A stretch of DNA of 64,000 nt from Sideroxyarcus sp045866275 (lineage in GTDB: Bacteria; Pseudomonadota; Gammaproteobacteria; Burkholderiales; Gallionellaceae): positions 124,001 to 188,000 of the forward strand of contig BAAFRX010000001.1 in the NCBI GenBank assembly GCA_045866275.1. Reading direction: 5' to 3'. Position numbers and translations under genes: made by a program. Below are positions 44,519 through 52,806 of this stretch, one piece after another. The first letter of the stretch is position 1, and each line of letters opens with the position of its first letter. The notes under the pieces were generated by a model. It searched no databases. It was not told where the DNA came from and was given only the letters and a program-made list of their open reading frames with translations.

Positions 44519-45160
44519 ATGAACAACTATCCGCACCCCATCATCGCCCGCGAGGGCTGGCCATTCATTGCGCTCTCGCTGGTGCCGGCGCTGGCCGTAT
44601 CCGCGTGGTGCCTGAGCTGGTCGATTCCGCTGTGGATCATCTTTCTGTTCGTGGTGCAGTTCTTCCGCGATCCGGCGCGCGAAATTCCGCAGGATGCGGC
44701 TGCCGTGCTGTCCCCTGCCGATGGCCGGGTGATCAAGGTCGAGCGCACACAGGACCCTTACGCGCAGCGCGAAGCGATCCTGGTCAGCGTGTTCATGAAC
44801 GTGTTCAACGTGCATTCCAACCGCTGCCCGGTCGATGGCAAGGTCGAGAAGATCCAGTACTTCCCGGGCAAGTTCGTGAATGCGGACCTGGACAAGGCCT
44901 CCACCGAGAACGAGCGCAATGCCGTAGTCCTCACTACCGGCAACGGGCAGGTAGTTACCTTCGTGCAAGTCGCCGGACTGATCGCGCGGCGCATCCTGTG
45001 TTACATCAAGGCGGGTGATGTGCTGACCCGCGGCCAGCGTTACGGCTTCATCCGTTTTGGTTCGCGGGTGGATGTTTATCTGCCATTGACCGCTACCGTC
45101 AAAGTCAGCATCGGTGATAAAGTGTCTGCCACTGAAACCATCCTGGCACAGCTCGGCTGA
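44519..45160 (+). CDS. psd: Phosphatidylserine decarboxylase proenzyme, short form
   Basis: Makes phosphatidylethanolamine from phosphatidylserine; 213 residues, the short Psd class. The self-cleavage site that forms the pyruvoyl group is the Ser in FGSRVDVYLP near residue 183. Other family blocks: FFRDPAREIPQD near residue 45, SPADGRVIKVE and NVFNVHSNRCPVDGKVE. One or two N-terminal hydrophobic segments anchor it to the membrane. pssA follows after 5 bp and makes its substrate. Confidence 0.94.
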   Translation: MNNYPHPIIAREGWPFIALSLVPALAVSAWCLSWSIPLWIIFLFVVQFFRDPAREIPQDAAAVLSPADGRVIKVERTQDPYAQREAILVSVFMNVFNVHSNRCPVDGKVEKIQYFPGKFVNADLDKASTENERNAVVLTTGNGQVVTFVQVAGLIARRILCYIKAGDVLTRGQRYGFIRFGSRVDVYLPLTATVKVSIGDKVSATETILAQLG

Positions 45161-45165
45161 CAACC

Positions 45166-45924
45166 ATGAACCCGATGAATCATCGCAGCAAAATGGATTT
45201 GCGTCGGCGCGGCATCTATTTGCTGCCCAACCTGTTCACCACGGCTGCCCTGTTTGCCGGGTTCTACGCCATTGTGCAGGCGATGAACGGGCGCTACGAG
45301 ATCGCCGCCGTGGCCGTCTTCATCGCCATGGTGCTGGACGGTCTGGATGGCCGTGTGGCGCGCATGACCCACACCCAGAGCGAGTTCGGGGCCGAATACG
45401 ACAGCCTGTCCGACATGGTGTCGTTCGGCGTCGCCCCTTCCATCCTGATGTACGAATGGGCGTTCCGCGATCTGGGCAAATGGGGCTGGTTCGCCGCCTT
45501 CATCTACTGCGCGGGTGCCGCGCTGCGCCTGGCGCGCTTCAACACCAACATCGACGTGATCGACAAGCGCTATTTCCAGGGCTTGCCCAGCCCGGCGGCG
45601 GCCGCGCTGGTGGCCGGATTCGTGTGGGTGATGTCGGATAACCGTTTCAGCGGCAACGACCTGCGCTGGTACGCTGCGGCGCTCACGGTGTTTGCCGGCC
45701 TGAGCATGGTCAGCAGCCTGAAATACTACAGTTTCAAATCGATCAACATGCGCAAGAGCGTGCCGTTCATTGTCATCTTCCTGTTCGCCCTGTTCTTCAT
45801 CCTGGTGTCGGTCGATCCGCCGTTGCACCTGTTCCTGCTGTTCTTCGGCTATTGCCTGTCGGGCTACGTGATGGCGTTGCTTGATCTGCGCAAAACCCGG
45901 TCAACGCCGCCGGGCCAACCTTAA
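45166..45924 (+). CDS. pssA: CDP-diacylglycerol-serine O-phosphatidyltransferase
   Basis: Makes phosphatidylserine from CDP-diacylglycerol and serine; 252 residues with about seven hydrophobic segments. The CDP-alcohol phosphotransferase signature is complete, D-G-x2-A-R-x8-G-x3-D-x3-D (DGRVAR ... GAEYDSLSD, near residues 61-85). Directly after psd, so the two successive steps of phosphatidylethanolamine synthesis are cotranscribed. It overlaps the convergent adenosyltransferase gene by 4 bp. Confidence 0.95.
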   Translation: MNPMNHRSKMDLRRRGIYLLPNLFTTAALFAGFYAIVQAMNGRYEIAAVAVFIAMVLDGLDGRVARMTHTQSEFGAEYDSLSDMVSFGVAPSILMYEWAFRDLGKWGWFAAFIYCAGAALRLARFNTNIDVIDKRYFQGLPSPAAAALVAGFVWVMSDNRFSGNDLRWYAAALTVFAGLSMVSSLKYYSFKSINMRKSVPFIVIFLFALFFILVSVDPPLHLFLLFFGYCLSGYVMALLDLRKTRSTPPGQP

Positions 45925-46451
45925 CGTTGCCACAGCGTTTCCTGTTTTCCCGCGGCCAGGTTCAGCTGGCGGCAGAACACGAACAACAAGTCGGAAAGCC
46001 GGTTCAGATAATGCAATCCCGCTAGGGTGCAGGTCTCGCTTTGCTGCAGTTGCAGATAATCGCGCTCTGCGCGGCGCGCCACACTGCGCGCGACATGGCA
46101 AAGGGCAGCGGCGCGGCAACCGCCGGGGAGGATGAATTCCTTCAGGGGCGGCAGACTCGCGTTGTGCCGCGCGATGGCCCCGTCCAGCCGGGCGAGCTTG
46201 GCGCCGTCGAACGGCGCGCCGGGCACGGCCAGCATGCCCCCCAGATCAAACAGGTCGTGCTGGATGCGCAGCAGTTCCGCGCGTATTTCATCCGGAATGG
46301 GCTCGGCCAGCAGCAGGCCAATCTGGCTGTTGAGTTCGTCCACACTGCCAATGGCGGCGATGCGCGGGTGATGCTTGGGCAGGCGGGTGCCGTCGGCGAG
46401 ACCGGTCGTGCCGTCGTCGCCGGTGCGGGTGGTGATCTTGCTCAATCTCAT
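45921..46451 (-). CDS. PduO-type cob(I)alamin adenosyltransferase
   Basis: Transfers the adenosyl group of ATP to cob(I)alamin, giving adenosylcobalamin; 176 residues. Family motifs are present: TRTGDDGTTGLADGTR at the N-terminus (ATP binding), VDELNSQIGL near residue 37, and SVARRAERD with LNRLSDLLFV at the end. The product is the cofactor of the class II ribonucleotide reductase in this window. It overlaps the DUF1841 gene upstream by 4 bp. Confidence 0.94.
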   Translation of the reverse strand: MRLSKITTRTGDDGTTGLADGTRLPKHHPRIAAIGSVDELNSQIGLLLAEPIPDEIRAELLRIQHDLFDLGGMLAVPGAPFDGAKLARLDGAIARHNASLPPLKEFILPGGCRAAALCHVARSVARRAERDYLQLQQSETCTLAGLHYLNRLSDLLFVFCRQLNLAAGKQETLWQR

Positions 46452-46870
46452 TGTTTCTCCAGACAGGAAAGATAAACGGCGGCATCCGGCGCAGTTTTGT
46501 TGCGCTGCGCCTGCCAGATCATTTCGCCGAGGCAGTCCATCATGGCGTGCTGCGCCTCGTGCTCCGATTCGTACTTTTGCGTCAGGCGTGCGAACTGCTC
46601 GCGGATGCCGTGCGGCTGGCCGATGGAAAGCTGCTCCTCCAGGGTCAGGTGCATCATCAGGTGCAGGAAGGGATTGACCAGGCCGCCGTCCGGCGCGTAA
46701 TCCTTGTCCTGGTTGTTCTGCGCATCGTTGAACAGCGTGTGATATTCCGGGTGTTTGCCGATCAGTTGCGCGGTCAGGTCTTCCAGCGGCGACAGCAGCT
46801 CACCCGCACATCGCTTGCGCCAGGATTCAAACAGGAACAGTCGCGCTTCATCGCGAGTCGGCTGGAACAT
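46448..46870 (-). CDS. DUF1841 family protein
   Basis: Soluble protein of 140 residues matching DUF1841: EARLFLFESWRKRCAGELLS near the start, HPEYHTLF near residue 39 and NPFLHLMMHLTLEEQLSI near residue 66. The function is unknown. It is encoded between nth and the adenosyltransferase, overlapping both by one to four bases, so it belongs to the same transcript as nth and probably the rnf operon. The repeated His and Glu residues could bind metal, but that is speculation. Confidence 0.88.
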   Translation of the reverse strand: MFQPTRDEARLFLFESWRKRCAGELLSPLEDLTAQLIGKHPEYHTLFNDAQNNQDKDYAPDGGLVNPFLHLMMHLTLEEQLSIGQPHGIREQFARLTQKYESEHEAQHAMMDCLGEMIWQAQRNKTAPDAAVYLSCLEKQ

Positions 46871-47502
46871 CAGAACACCTTTTGCTTGAATTCACACAGG
46901 TCTTGAATGACACACGCGCCGCACTTCGGCTTGCGCGCCACACACACGTAGCGTCCGTGCAGGATCAGCCAGTGGTGCGCGTCGAGTTTGAATTCATCAG
47001 GAACGAATTTCAGCAGTTTCTTTTCAACTTCCAGCACCGTCTTGCCGGGCGCGAGGCCGGTGCGGTTGCTGATGCGGAAGATGTGCGTATCGACGGCGAT
47101 GGTGGGCTGGCCAAAGGCCGTGTTGAGGATCACGTTGGCGGTCTTGCGCCCCACGCCGGGCAGGGCCTCCAGCGCGGCGCGCGTTTGCGGCACTTCGCCG
47201 CCGTGTCGTTCCAGCAGGAGACGGCACATCTGCATGATGTGTTTGCTCTTGGTCTGATACAGGCCGATGCGCTGCACGTATTCGCGCAGGGTGTCCTCGC
47301 CGAGAGCGAGGACGGCCTGCGGCGTATTGGCGACTGGGAACAGTTCGCGCGTGGCAAGGTTGACGCTCTTGTCGGTAGCCTGCGCCGAGAGGATCACCGC
47401 GACCAGCAACTCGAACGGCGTCGAGTATTCCAGTTCGGTGGTGGGGTGCGGATTCGCCGTTTGCAGACGCAGGAAGATTTCCCGCCGCTTGGCAGCATTC
47501 AT
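46870..47502 (-). CDS. nth: Endonuclease III
   Basis: DNA glycosylase/AP lyase removing oxidised pyrimidines; 210 residues. The helix-hairpin-helix and catalytic Lys are in ALPGVGRKTANVILN near residue 113, the catalytic Asp in VDTHIFRISNR near residue 138. The [4Fe-4S] loop is C-x6-C-x2-C-x5-C (CVARKPKCGACVIQDLC). It follows rnfE with overlapping stop and start codons, the common rnf-nth arrangement. Confidence 0.96.
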   Translation of the reverse strand: MNAAKRREIFLRLQTANPHPTTELEYSTPFELLVAVILSAQATDKSVNLATRELFPVANTPQAVLALGEDTLREYVQRIGLYQTKSKHIMQMCRLLLERHGGEVPQTRAALEALPGVGRKTANVILNTAFGQPTIAVDTHIFRISNRTGLAPGKTVLEVEKKLLKFVPDEFKLDAHHWLILHGRYVCVARKPKCGACVIQDLCEFKQKVF

Positions 47503-48194
47503 CCCTGCACGGCCCCGGGCATCGCGACCGGCACCGGCTGGCTGCGCACTTTACGTTCGGCACGCAGATTGAGCCAGTTCTTGGCGGCGATGATGAAACC
47601 GAGGCCGATGAACGCGCCGGGCGGCAGGATGGCCAGCAGGAAGCCGTGATAATCGGGGATGACATGGATCACCCACGCCTTCGAGTTCTCGCCAAACACC
47701 AGATCAATGCCGGACAGCAGCGTGCCCTTGCCGATGATCTCGCGCATCCCACCCAGCGTGGCCAGGACCGCGGTCAGGCCAAGGCCCATCATCAGGCCGT
47801 CCACGGCGGAGGGCAGGGCGGGGTTCTTCGAGGCGAACGATTCCGCCCGCGCCAGCACGATGCAATTGGTCACGATCAGCGGCACGAAGATGCCGAGGAC
47901 CAGATACAAGTCATACACGTAGGCGTTCATCAGATACTGCACCACCGTGACCAGCACCGCGATGATCAGCACGAACACCGGGATGCGGATCTCGTTCGGC
48001 ACATAGCTGCGTACCGGCGCAATGGTGGTATTGCTCAGGGTGATCACCAGTGTGGTCGCCAAACCGAGGCCGAGCGCATTGACCAGGGTGTTGCTCACCG
48101 CCAGCAGCGGGCACAGCCCCAGCAACTGCACCAGCCCCGGATTCTGTTTCCACAGGCCGTTGTGGGCAATGGTTTTGAATTCGTTCCAGTTCAT
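47499..48194 (-). CDS. rnfE: Rnf electron transport complex subunit E
   Basis: Integral membrane subunit of the Rnf/Rsx complex, which couples ferredoxin and NAD redox to ion movement or keeps SoxR reduced; 231 residues with about six membrane segments. Typical stretches: WKQNPGLVQLLGLCPLLAVS near residue 15, IVTNCIVLARAESFA near residue 105 and a basic C-terminus. It is homologous to RnfA at the other end of the operon. It overlaps rnfG upstream and nth downstream, each by 4 bp. Confidence 0.95.
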   Translation of the reverse strand: MNWNEFKTIAHNGLWKQNPGLVQLLGLCPLLAVSNTLVNALGLGLATTLVITLSNTTIAPVRSYVPNEIRIPVFVLIIAVLVTVVQYLMNAYVYDLYLVLGIFVPLIVTNCIVLARAESFASKNPALPSAVDGLMMGLGLTAVLATLGGMREIIGKGTLLSGIDLVFGENSKAWVIHVIPDYHGFLLAILPPGAFIGLGFIIAAKNWLNLRAERKVRSQPVPVAMPGAVQG

Positions 48195-48823
48195 GGTTGC
48201 ACTCCTTTCTCTTGCGGCAGCAGCTCGCCGCGGTGTGTATCAAAATATTGCAGGGCCAGATGGCTGGCCTTGACCACGGCGCGCGGGGTAATGGTGGCGC
48301 CCGCCATTGAATCGAACTGGCCGCCGTCCTTCTTCACCTTCCAGTCGGCGTCATTGACGCGTGTCTTGCCTTCGAACTGGCGGATCCAGTCGCTCTTGGC
48401 GATATCGATGTAGTCGCCCAGCCCCGGCGTTTCCTTGTGATTGATGACGCGCACCCCGGACAGGGCACCGTCGCTACGGATCGCCAGCACCATCTGAATA
48501 TCGCCGGCATATCCTTCGCGCGCCACCACCTCCAGCACCACCGCAACCGGTTCACCGTTGCGCCGCGCGATATGTGCCAGCGAAGGCTCGTCCGTACCCA
48601 ACAATGCATGTGCGGGCAAGGTGAGCGTGTCGCGCATGATGTCGTTGTCGTAACTATCTGCGGGCAACAACTGCGAGATCAGCTTGAGCTTGGCAGCAGC
48701 CACTGTCGCGCTGATGGTGTCACGGGTCAGCGCATAAGTGGCGGTCAGGATGGCCGTGCCGAGGATGGCGAAGAACACCAGATTAACCGCGGTTTGCAGG
48801 GTGGAACGGACGACGCGTTTCAT
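48191..48823 (-). CDS. rnfG: Rnf electron transport complex subunit G
   Basis: FMN-carrying subunit with one N-terminal membrane anchor (AVNLVFFAILGTAILTATYA) and a periplasmic domain; 210 residues. The covalent flavin site is the Thr in SMAGATITPRAV near residue 176, matching the S/T-G-A-T family motif. GYAGDIQMVLAI and HKETPGLGDYI are also characteristic. The ATG at 48823 overlaps the rnfD stop; longer in-frame starts would run into rnfD. Confidence 0.95.
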   Translation of the reverse strand: MKRVVRSTLQTAVNLVFFAILGTAILTATYALTRDTISATVAAAKLKLISQLLPADSYDNDIMRDTLTLPAHALLGTDEPSLAHIARRNGEPVAVVLEVVAREGYAGDIQMVLAIRSDGALSGVRVINHKETPGLGDYIDIAKSDWIRQFEGKTRVNDADWKVKKDGGQFDSMAGATITPRAVVKASHLALQYFDTHRGELLPQEKGVQP

Positions 48824-49848
48824 TTTTTTGCATCCTTCCGGCCGAAGATTGCCGGCTGCGTATAAGCATCGATGAGCGGGACGCACAGGTTCATCAGAAT
48901 CGTGGCGAACGCGATGCCATCCGGGAAACCGCCGAACACGCGGATCAGATACGTGAGGATACCGGCGCCGGCGGCGAAAATGATTTTGCCTTTGGCGGTG
49001 GTCGGCGAGCTGATCGGATCGGTCAGGATGAAGAACGCGCCGATCATTGCCGCCCCGGAGAACCAGTGGAACAGGGGCGCGACATAATGGACGGGGTCGA
49101 GCAGATGGAAGATTCCGGCCAGCGCGAACAGGGTGCCGAGGAAGACCAGCGGCAGATGCCAGGAGATGATGCGTGCGAACAGCAAATACAGGCCGCCCAG
49201 GGCGAAGCCGATAGCCACCATTTCGCTGCCTTTGCCGGCCAGCCGGCCGTAGATCGGCATGTCACGGATATCGCTCACCGACAGGCCAAGATGCAATTGC
49301 GTCTTCAGCGTGTCGAGCGGCGTGGACATGGTGATCGCGTCCATCGTCAAGCCGGGCGGCAGGGCGTGGCGGAAGATGAAACTCAGTTGGTCGGCGAACG
49401 ACAGGTGAACGCCGTCCAGCACCTGCGGCGAAACCCAGTGCGTCATTTCGTGCGGGAAGGAAATGATGAGCACGGCGTAGCCGATCATGGCCGGGTTGAA
49501 CGGATTGTTGCCGAGGCCGCCGTAGAGCTGCTTGGCCACCGCAATGGCAAAGGCGACACCGACCACCACCAGCCACCACGGCGCCATCGGCGGCACCGAC
49601 AGCGCCAGCAACCACGCGGTGAGCAGTGCGCTGTTATCCGACAGAAAAGGTTTGAGCGGGCGCTTGCGCAGGGTGAGCATCAACGCCTCGGCGGCGAGCG
49701 CCGTGATCGACGCCAGCGTGATCGACACCAGGATCGCCGGGCCAAAATACCACACGTAAAGCGCGATGCCGGGCAACAGCGCCAACAGCACGCGCAGCAT
49801 GATCTGGTTAACGGCAAGCGGGCGTGCGATGAAGGGGGATGACAGCAT
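48820..49848 (-). CDS. rnfD: Rnf electron transport complex subunit D
   Basis: Integral membrane flavoprotein subunit with about nine hydrophobic segments; 342 residues from ATG (an upstream in-frame TTG is less likely). The family start SSPFIARPLAVNQIMLRVL is clear. The flavin-attachment Thr is in TMSTPLDTLK near residue 172. YGGLGNNPFNPAMIGYAVL near residue 103 is highly characteristic of RnfD. It sits 14 bp after rnfC and overlaps rnfG. Confidence 0.95.
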   Translation of the reverse strand: MLSSPFIARPLAVNQIMLRVLLALLPGIALYVWYFGPAILVSITLASITALAAEALMLTLRKRPLKPFLSDNSALLTAWLLALSVPPMAPWWLVVVGVAFAIAVAKQLYGGLGNNPFNPAMIGYAVLIISFPHEMTHWVSPQVLDGVHLSFADQLSFIFRHALPPGLTMDAITMSTPLDTLKTQLHLGLSVSDIRDMPIYGRLAGKGSEMVAIGFALGGLYLLFARIISWHLPLVFLGTLFALAGIFHLLDPVHYVAPLFHWFSGAAMIGAFFILTDPISSPTTAKGKIIFAAGAGILTYLIRVFGGFPDGIAFATILMNLCVPLIDAYTQPAIFGRKDAKK

Positions 49849-49862
49849 GATGTTAGTTTTCC

Positions 49863-51545
49863 TCAATTCTGTTTCGGCGGCTCGTCGTCCGCACCGGCAT
49901 CGGCGGCAAGCTTGTGCAGATTGGCCCGGCGCGCTTCGATGGCGGCGATCTCCGCCTGTTGTTCGGGTGTCAAATGACCGACGTTCTTCGGTTGTGTGAC
50001 AGCCGCCTGCGCCTTGGCACGTTCGATCGCCGCATCGATGCGCATCTGCTGCGTGTCGTCGGCAGAGGCTGCAGGATTAAGCGCTGCAGCCGGGGCGGGG
50101 ATAGCTGCAGCAGCCTTGGCCGCGCTCTCCCGTTCTTTCTGCGCCAGCCGCCCGGCTTTTTCCTGCTTCTCGCGCTCAATGCGGAGCTGGTGGAACTCGT
50201 GGCGTTCGCGCGCCTGGTCGGCGGCGCGTTTTTCTTGGTCGCGCGCGCGGACCTCGCTCTTGGCGTAGCGGTAATAGTGCACCAGCGGAATGCTGCTGGG
50301 GCAGACATAGGCGCAGGCGCCGCACTCGATACAGTCGAACAGATTCCATTCCTGCGCCTTGCCGAAATTGTTCGACTGGGCGAACCAGTACAGATCCTGC
50401 GGTTGCAGTTCCGCCGGGCAGACCTGTGCGCAGCGCGTGCAGCGGATGCAGGGCAGCGCGGGCGGCTTCGGCGGGAACAGCGCATCGGAAGCGGCGATCA
50501 CGCAGTTGCTGGCCTTGACCAGCGGCACGTTGGCGGCGGGTAACTCCAGCCCCATCATCGGCCCGCCCATGAGGTAGCGGTCGGTGTCCGGCAACGCCGC
50601 GCTCAACTGCACCAGTTCCGCAAAGCGTGTCCCGATCAGCGCTTCGTAGTTGCGCGGCTGCGCCACATTGCCGGTGACCGTGACTACGCGCGCGATCAGC
50701 GGCTCGCCGTCGTCGCAGGCGCGCTTGACCGCGTAGGTGGTGCCGACGTTGAAACATTGCACGCCGATGTCGGTCGGCAGCTTGCCGGAAGGAACCTCCA
50801 GCCCGGTCAGGATGCGGATCAGATGCTTGGCGCTGCCGCTGGGATACAGCGTGGGGATGACCACGACCTCGAATGGCAGGCCGCTTGCGTTCACCGCATT
50901 CTGCATGGCGGCGGCGGCTTCCGCTTTGTTGTCCTCGATGCCGATCAGCACTTCACGCGCATCGAGTGCGAAGCGCAGAATCTCCGCGCCGCGCACGATT
51001 TCCGCCGCGCGTTCGCGCATCAGCATATCGTCGCACGTAATGTAGGGCTCGCACTCCGCGCCGTTCAGGATCAGGGTCTGCACCGGCAACGCGTGGCGCA
51101 GTTTCATGTCGCTGGGGAACGCGGCGCCGCCGAGTCCGACGATGCCGTGCGCACGCAGATGCGCCTGCAGTTCCGCGTTCGATAGGGTGCGGTAATCCAC
51201 CGGGTGGCGCTCGCCCCATTCTTCCGCGCCGTCCGTGCGCAGGGTGATGCACAGTTCAGGCAAAGCGGACGGGTGGGCCACGCTTTGCAAGTCGATGGCG
51301 CTGACGGTGCCGGAAGTTGGCGCGTGGATGGATGCGGAAAATCCGCCGACCGGCGCGCCGATCAGTTGCCCTTTCAGTACCCGTTCGCCGACCTGCACCA
51401 GCGGCTTGGCCGCTTCGCCGGCATGCTGGCGCAGCGGAATCACCAGTTCCTGCGGCACCGGCGCGCGCACGATCGGTTGCGCGGTTGATTGCGCCTTGTT
51501 GCCGGGCGGGTGGATGCCACCGTGAAAAGTGAAGAGTTGCCTCAT
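49863..51545 (-). CDS. rnfC: Rnf electron transport complex subunit C
   Basis: Peripheral subunit that holds the NADH/FMN site and two [4Fe-4S] clusters; 560 residues. GIVGLGGAAFPSDMKL near residue 125 is the glycine-rich nucleotide-binding stretch. Clusters are bound by CIRCTRCAQVCP near residue 367 and CIECGACAYVCPSSIP near residue 406. A charged, Ala-rich coiled-coil tail of about 130 residues follows, variable in this family. The ATG was chosen at RQLFTFHGGIHPPGNK, overlapping the rnfB stop; a longer open frame upstream lies within rnfB. Confidence 0.94.
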   Translation of the reverse strand: MRQLFTFHGGIHPPGNKAQSTAQPIVRAPVPQELVIPLRQHAGEAAKPLVQVGERVLKGQLIGAPVGGFSASIHAPTSGTVSAIDLQSVAHPSALPELCITLRTDGAEEWGERHPVDYRTLSNAELQAHLRAHGIVGLGGAAFPSDMKLRHALPVQTLILNGAECEPYITCDDMLMRERAAEIVRGAEILRFALDAREVLIGIEDNKAEAAAAMQNAVNASGLPFEVVVIPTLYPSGSAKHLIRILTGLEVPSGKLPTDIGVQCFNVGTTYAVKRACDDGEPLIARVVTVTGNVAQPRNYEALIGTRFAELVQLSAALPDTDRYLMGGPMMGLELPAANVPLVKASNCVIAASDALFPPKPPALPCIRCTRCAQVCPAELQPQDLYWFAQSNNFGKAQEWNLFDCIECGACAYVCPSSIPLVHYYRYAKSEVRARDQEKRAADQARERHEFHQLRIEREKQEKAGRLAQKERESAAKAAAAIPAPAAALNPAASADDTQQMRIDAAIERAKAQAAVTQPKNVGHLTPEQQAEIAAIEARRANLHKLAADAGADDEPPKQN

Positions 51546-52090
51546 GTCTTGACCCGCAAGGAAATCACCGGATATTTCCATTTCCAGTTGGCCGGTTTTT
51601 CCGGGATGGACTGCATGCTGATGCAATCCACTGGGCAGGGCGCGACGCACAGTTCGCACCCGGTGCATTCGGCGGCGATGATGGTGTGCATCTGCTTCGC
51701 GGCGCCGGCGATGGCGTCCACCGGGCACGCCTGGATGCACAGGGTGCAGCCGATGCAGGTGTTCTCGTCGATGAAGGCCACCGCCTTGGCGCGGGGCTGG
51801 CGGTCGGCACCAAACGGTTTCGGTTCGACGCCGAGCAGTTCCGCCAGTTTGTGGATGCCTTCCTCGCCGCCCGGCGGACACAGATTGATGTCCGCTTCGC
51901 CCCGGGCGATGGCCTCGGCGTAGGGTTTGCAGCCGGGGAAGCCGCACTGGCCGCATTGCGTCTGCGGCAGCACCGCGTCGATCTTTTCCACCAGCGGATT
52001 GCCTTCGACGCGAAAGCGGATCGAGGAATAGCCCAGCACCACGCCGAGCACCACTGCGATGGCGATCATCACCCACAGCGCGGTGATCAT
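51542..52090 (-). CDS. rnfB: Rnf electron transport complex subunit B
   Basis: Iron-sulfur subunit taking electrons from ferredoxin; 182 residues. An N-terminal membrane anchor (ITALWVMIAIAVVLGVVLGY) precedes a four-Cys cluster domain (QTQCGQCGFPGCKPYAEAI, residues 48-66), then two ferredoxin-type [4Fe-4S] motifs (CIGCTLCIQACPVDAI and CTGCELCVAPCPVDCI). It overlaps rnfA and rnfC, each by 4 bp. Confidence 0.96.
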   Translation of the reverse strand: MITALWVMIAIAVVLGVVLGYSSIRFRVEGNPLVEKIDAVLPQTQCGQCGFPGCKPYAEAIARGEADINLCPPGGEEGIHKLAELLGVEPKPFGADRQPRAKAVAFIDENTCIGCTLCIQACPVDAIAGAAKQMHTIIAAECTGCELCVAPCPVDCISMQSIPEKPANWKWKYPVISLRVKT

Positions 52091-52662
52091 TTCACCAGAC
52101 CCGAGAAACCCATGAATGCCAGACTCATCAATCCCGCCGTGACCATCGCAATCGCGGTGCCGCGAAAGATCACCGGCACATCCGCCCCTTCCAGCCGTTC
52201 GCGGATGCCGGCGAACAGCACCATCACCAGGGTGAAGCCGACCGCGCCGCCGAAGCCGAACAGCAGCGACTCGATGAAATCATGTTTGGCCTGCACGTTG
52301 AGCAGGGGAATGCCGAGCACCGCGCAGTTGGTGGTGATCAGCGGCAGATAGATGCCGAGCACCTGATACAGCACGGGACTGGTCTTTTTGATCGCCATTT
52401 CGGTGAATTGCACGATGGCGGCGATCACCACGATGAACGACAGCGTGGTGAGGTAGGCCAGATCCGGGCCGAGCAGATAATGGTTGACCAGATAGCTGGA
52501 GCCGGAAGCGATGGTCAGCACGAAGGTGGTGGCCGCGCCCATGCTCAATGACGTCTCCAGTTTTTTGGAAACGCCCATGAACGGGCACAACCCGAGAATC
52601 TTGACCATCACGATGTTGTTGACGAACACCGTGCCGATCACGATCAAAAAATATTCAGACAT
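52087..52662 (-). CDS. rnfA: Rnf electron transport complex subunit A
   Basis: Integral membrane subunit, 191 residues with six hydrophobic segments. The family start SEYFLIVIGTVFVNNIVMVK and the stretch LITTNCAVLGIPLLN near residue 104 are diagnostic; a conserved Cys in each half would bind the membrane [2Fe-2S] cluster shared with RnfE. First gene of the rnfABCDGE-nth operon, with a clear promoter 30-60 bp upstream. Confidence 0.96.
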   Translation of the reverse strand: MSEYFLIVIGTVFVNNIVMVKILGLCPFMGVSKKLETSLSMGAATTFVLTIASGSSYLVNHYLLGPDLAYLTTLSFIVVIAAIVQFTEMAIKKTSPVLYQVLGIYLPLITTNCAVLGIPLLNVQAKHDFIESLLFGFGGAVGFTLVMVLFAGIRERLEGADVPVIFRGTAIAMVTAGLMSLAFMGFSGLVK

Positions 52663-52698
52663 GGCAAAAATGTGCCGATAAGGTGCAAAGAGGGGCGG

Positions 52699-52727
52699 AT
52701 TATGCCCCCGTTCGGGGGGCGCTTCAA
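52699..52727 (-). promoter_or_regulatory. Probable promoter of the rnf operon
   Basis: On the minus strand TTGAAG (bases 727-722 of this kilobase) and CATAAT (704-699) are separated by exactly 17 bp. The spacer contains a GC hairpin, GCCCCCC/GGGGGC around a short loop. Transcription would begin about 30 nt before the rnfA ATG. Confidence 0.6.
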
Positions 52728-52806
52728 CTTCGTGCGGGGTATATCCTTATAACCGGAACAGGGGGCTTGTGACCGGTGCCGGCGCTTGAGGAAAAGGGAG
52801 AGAAAC

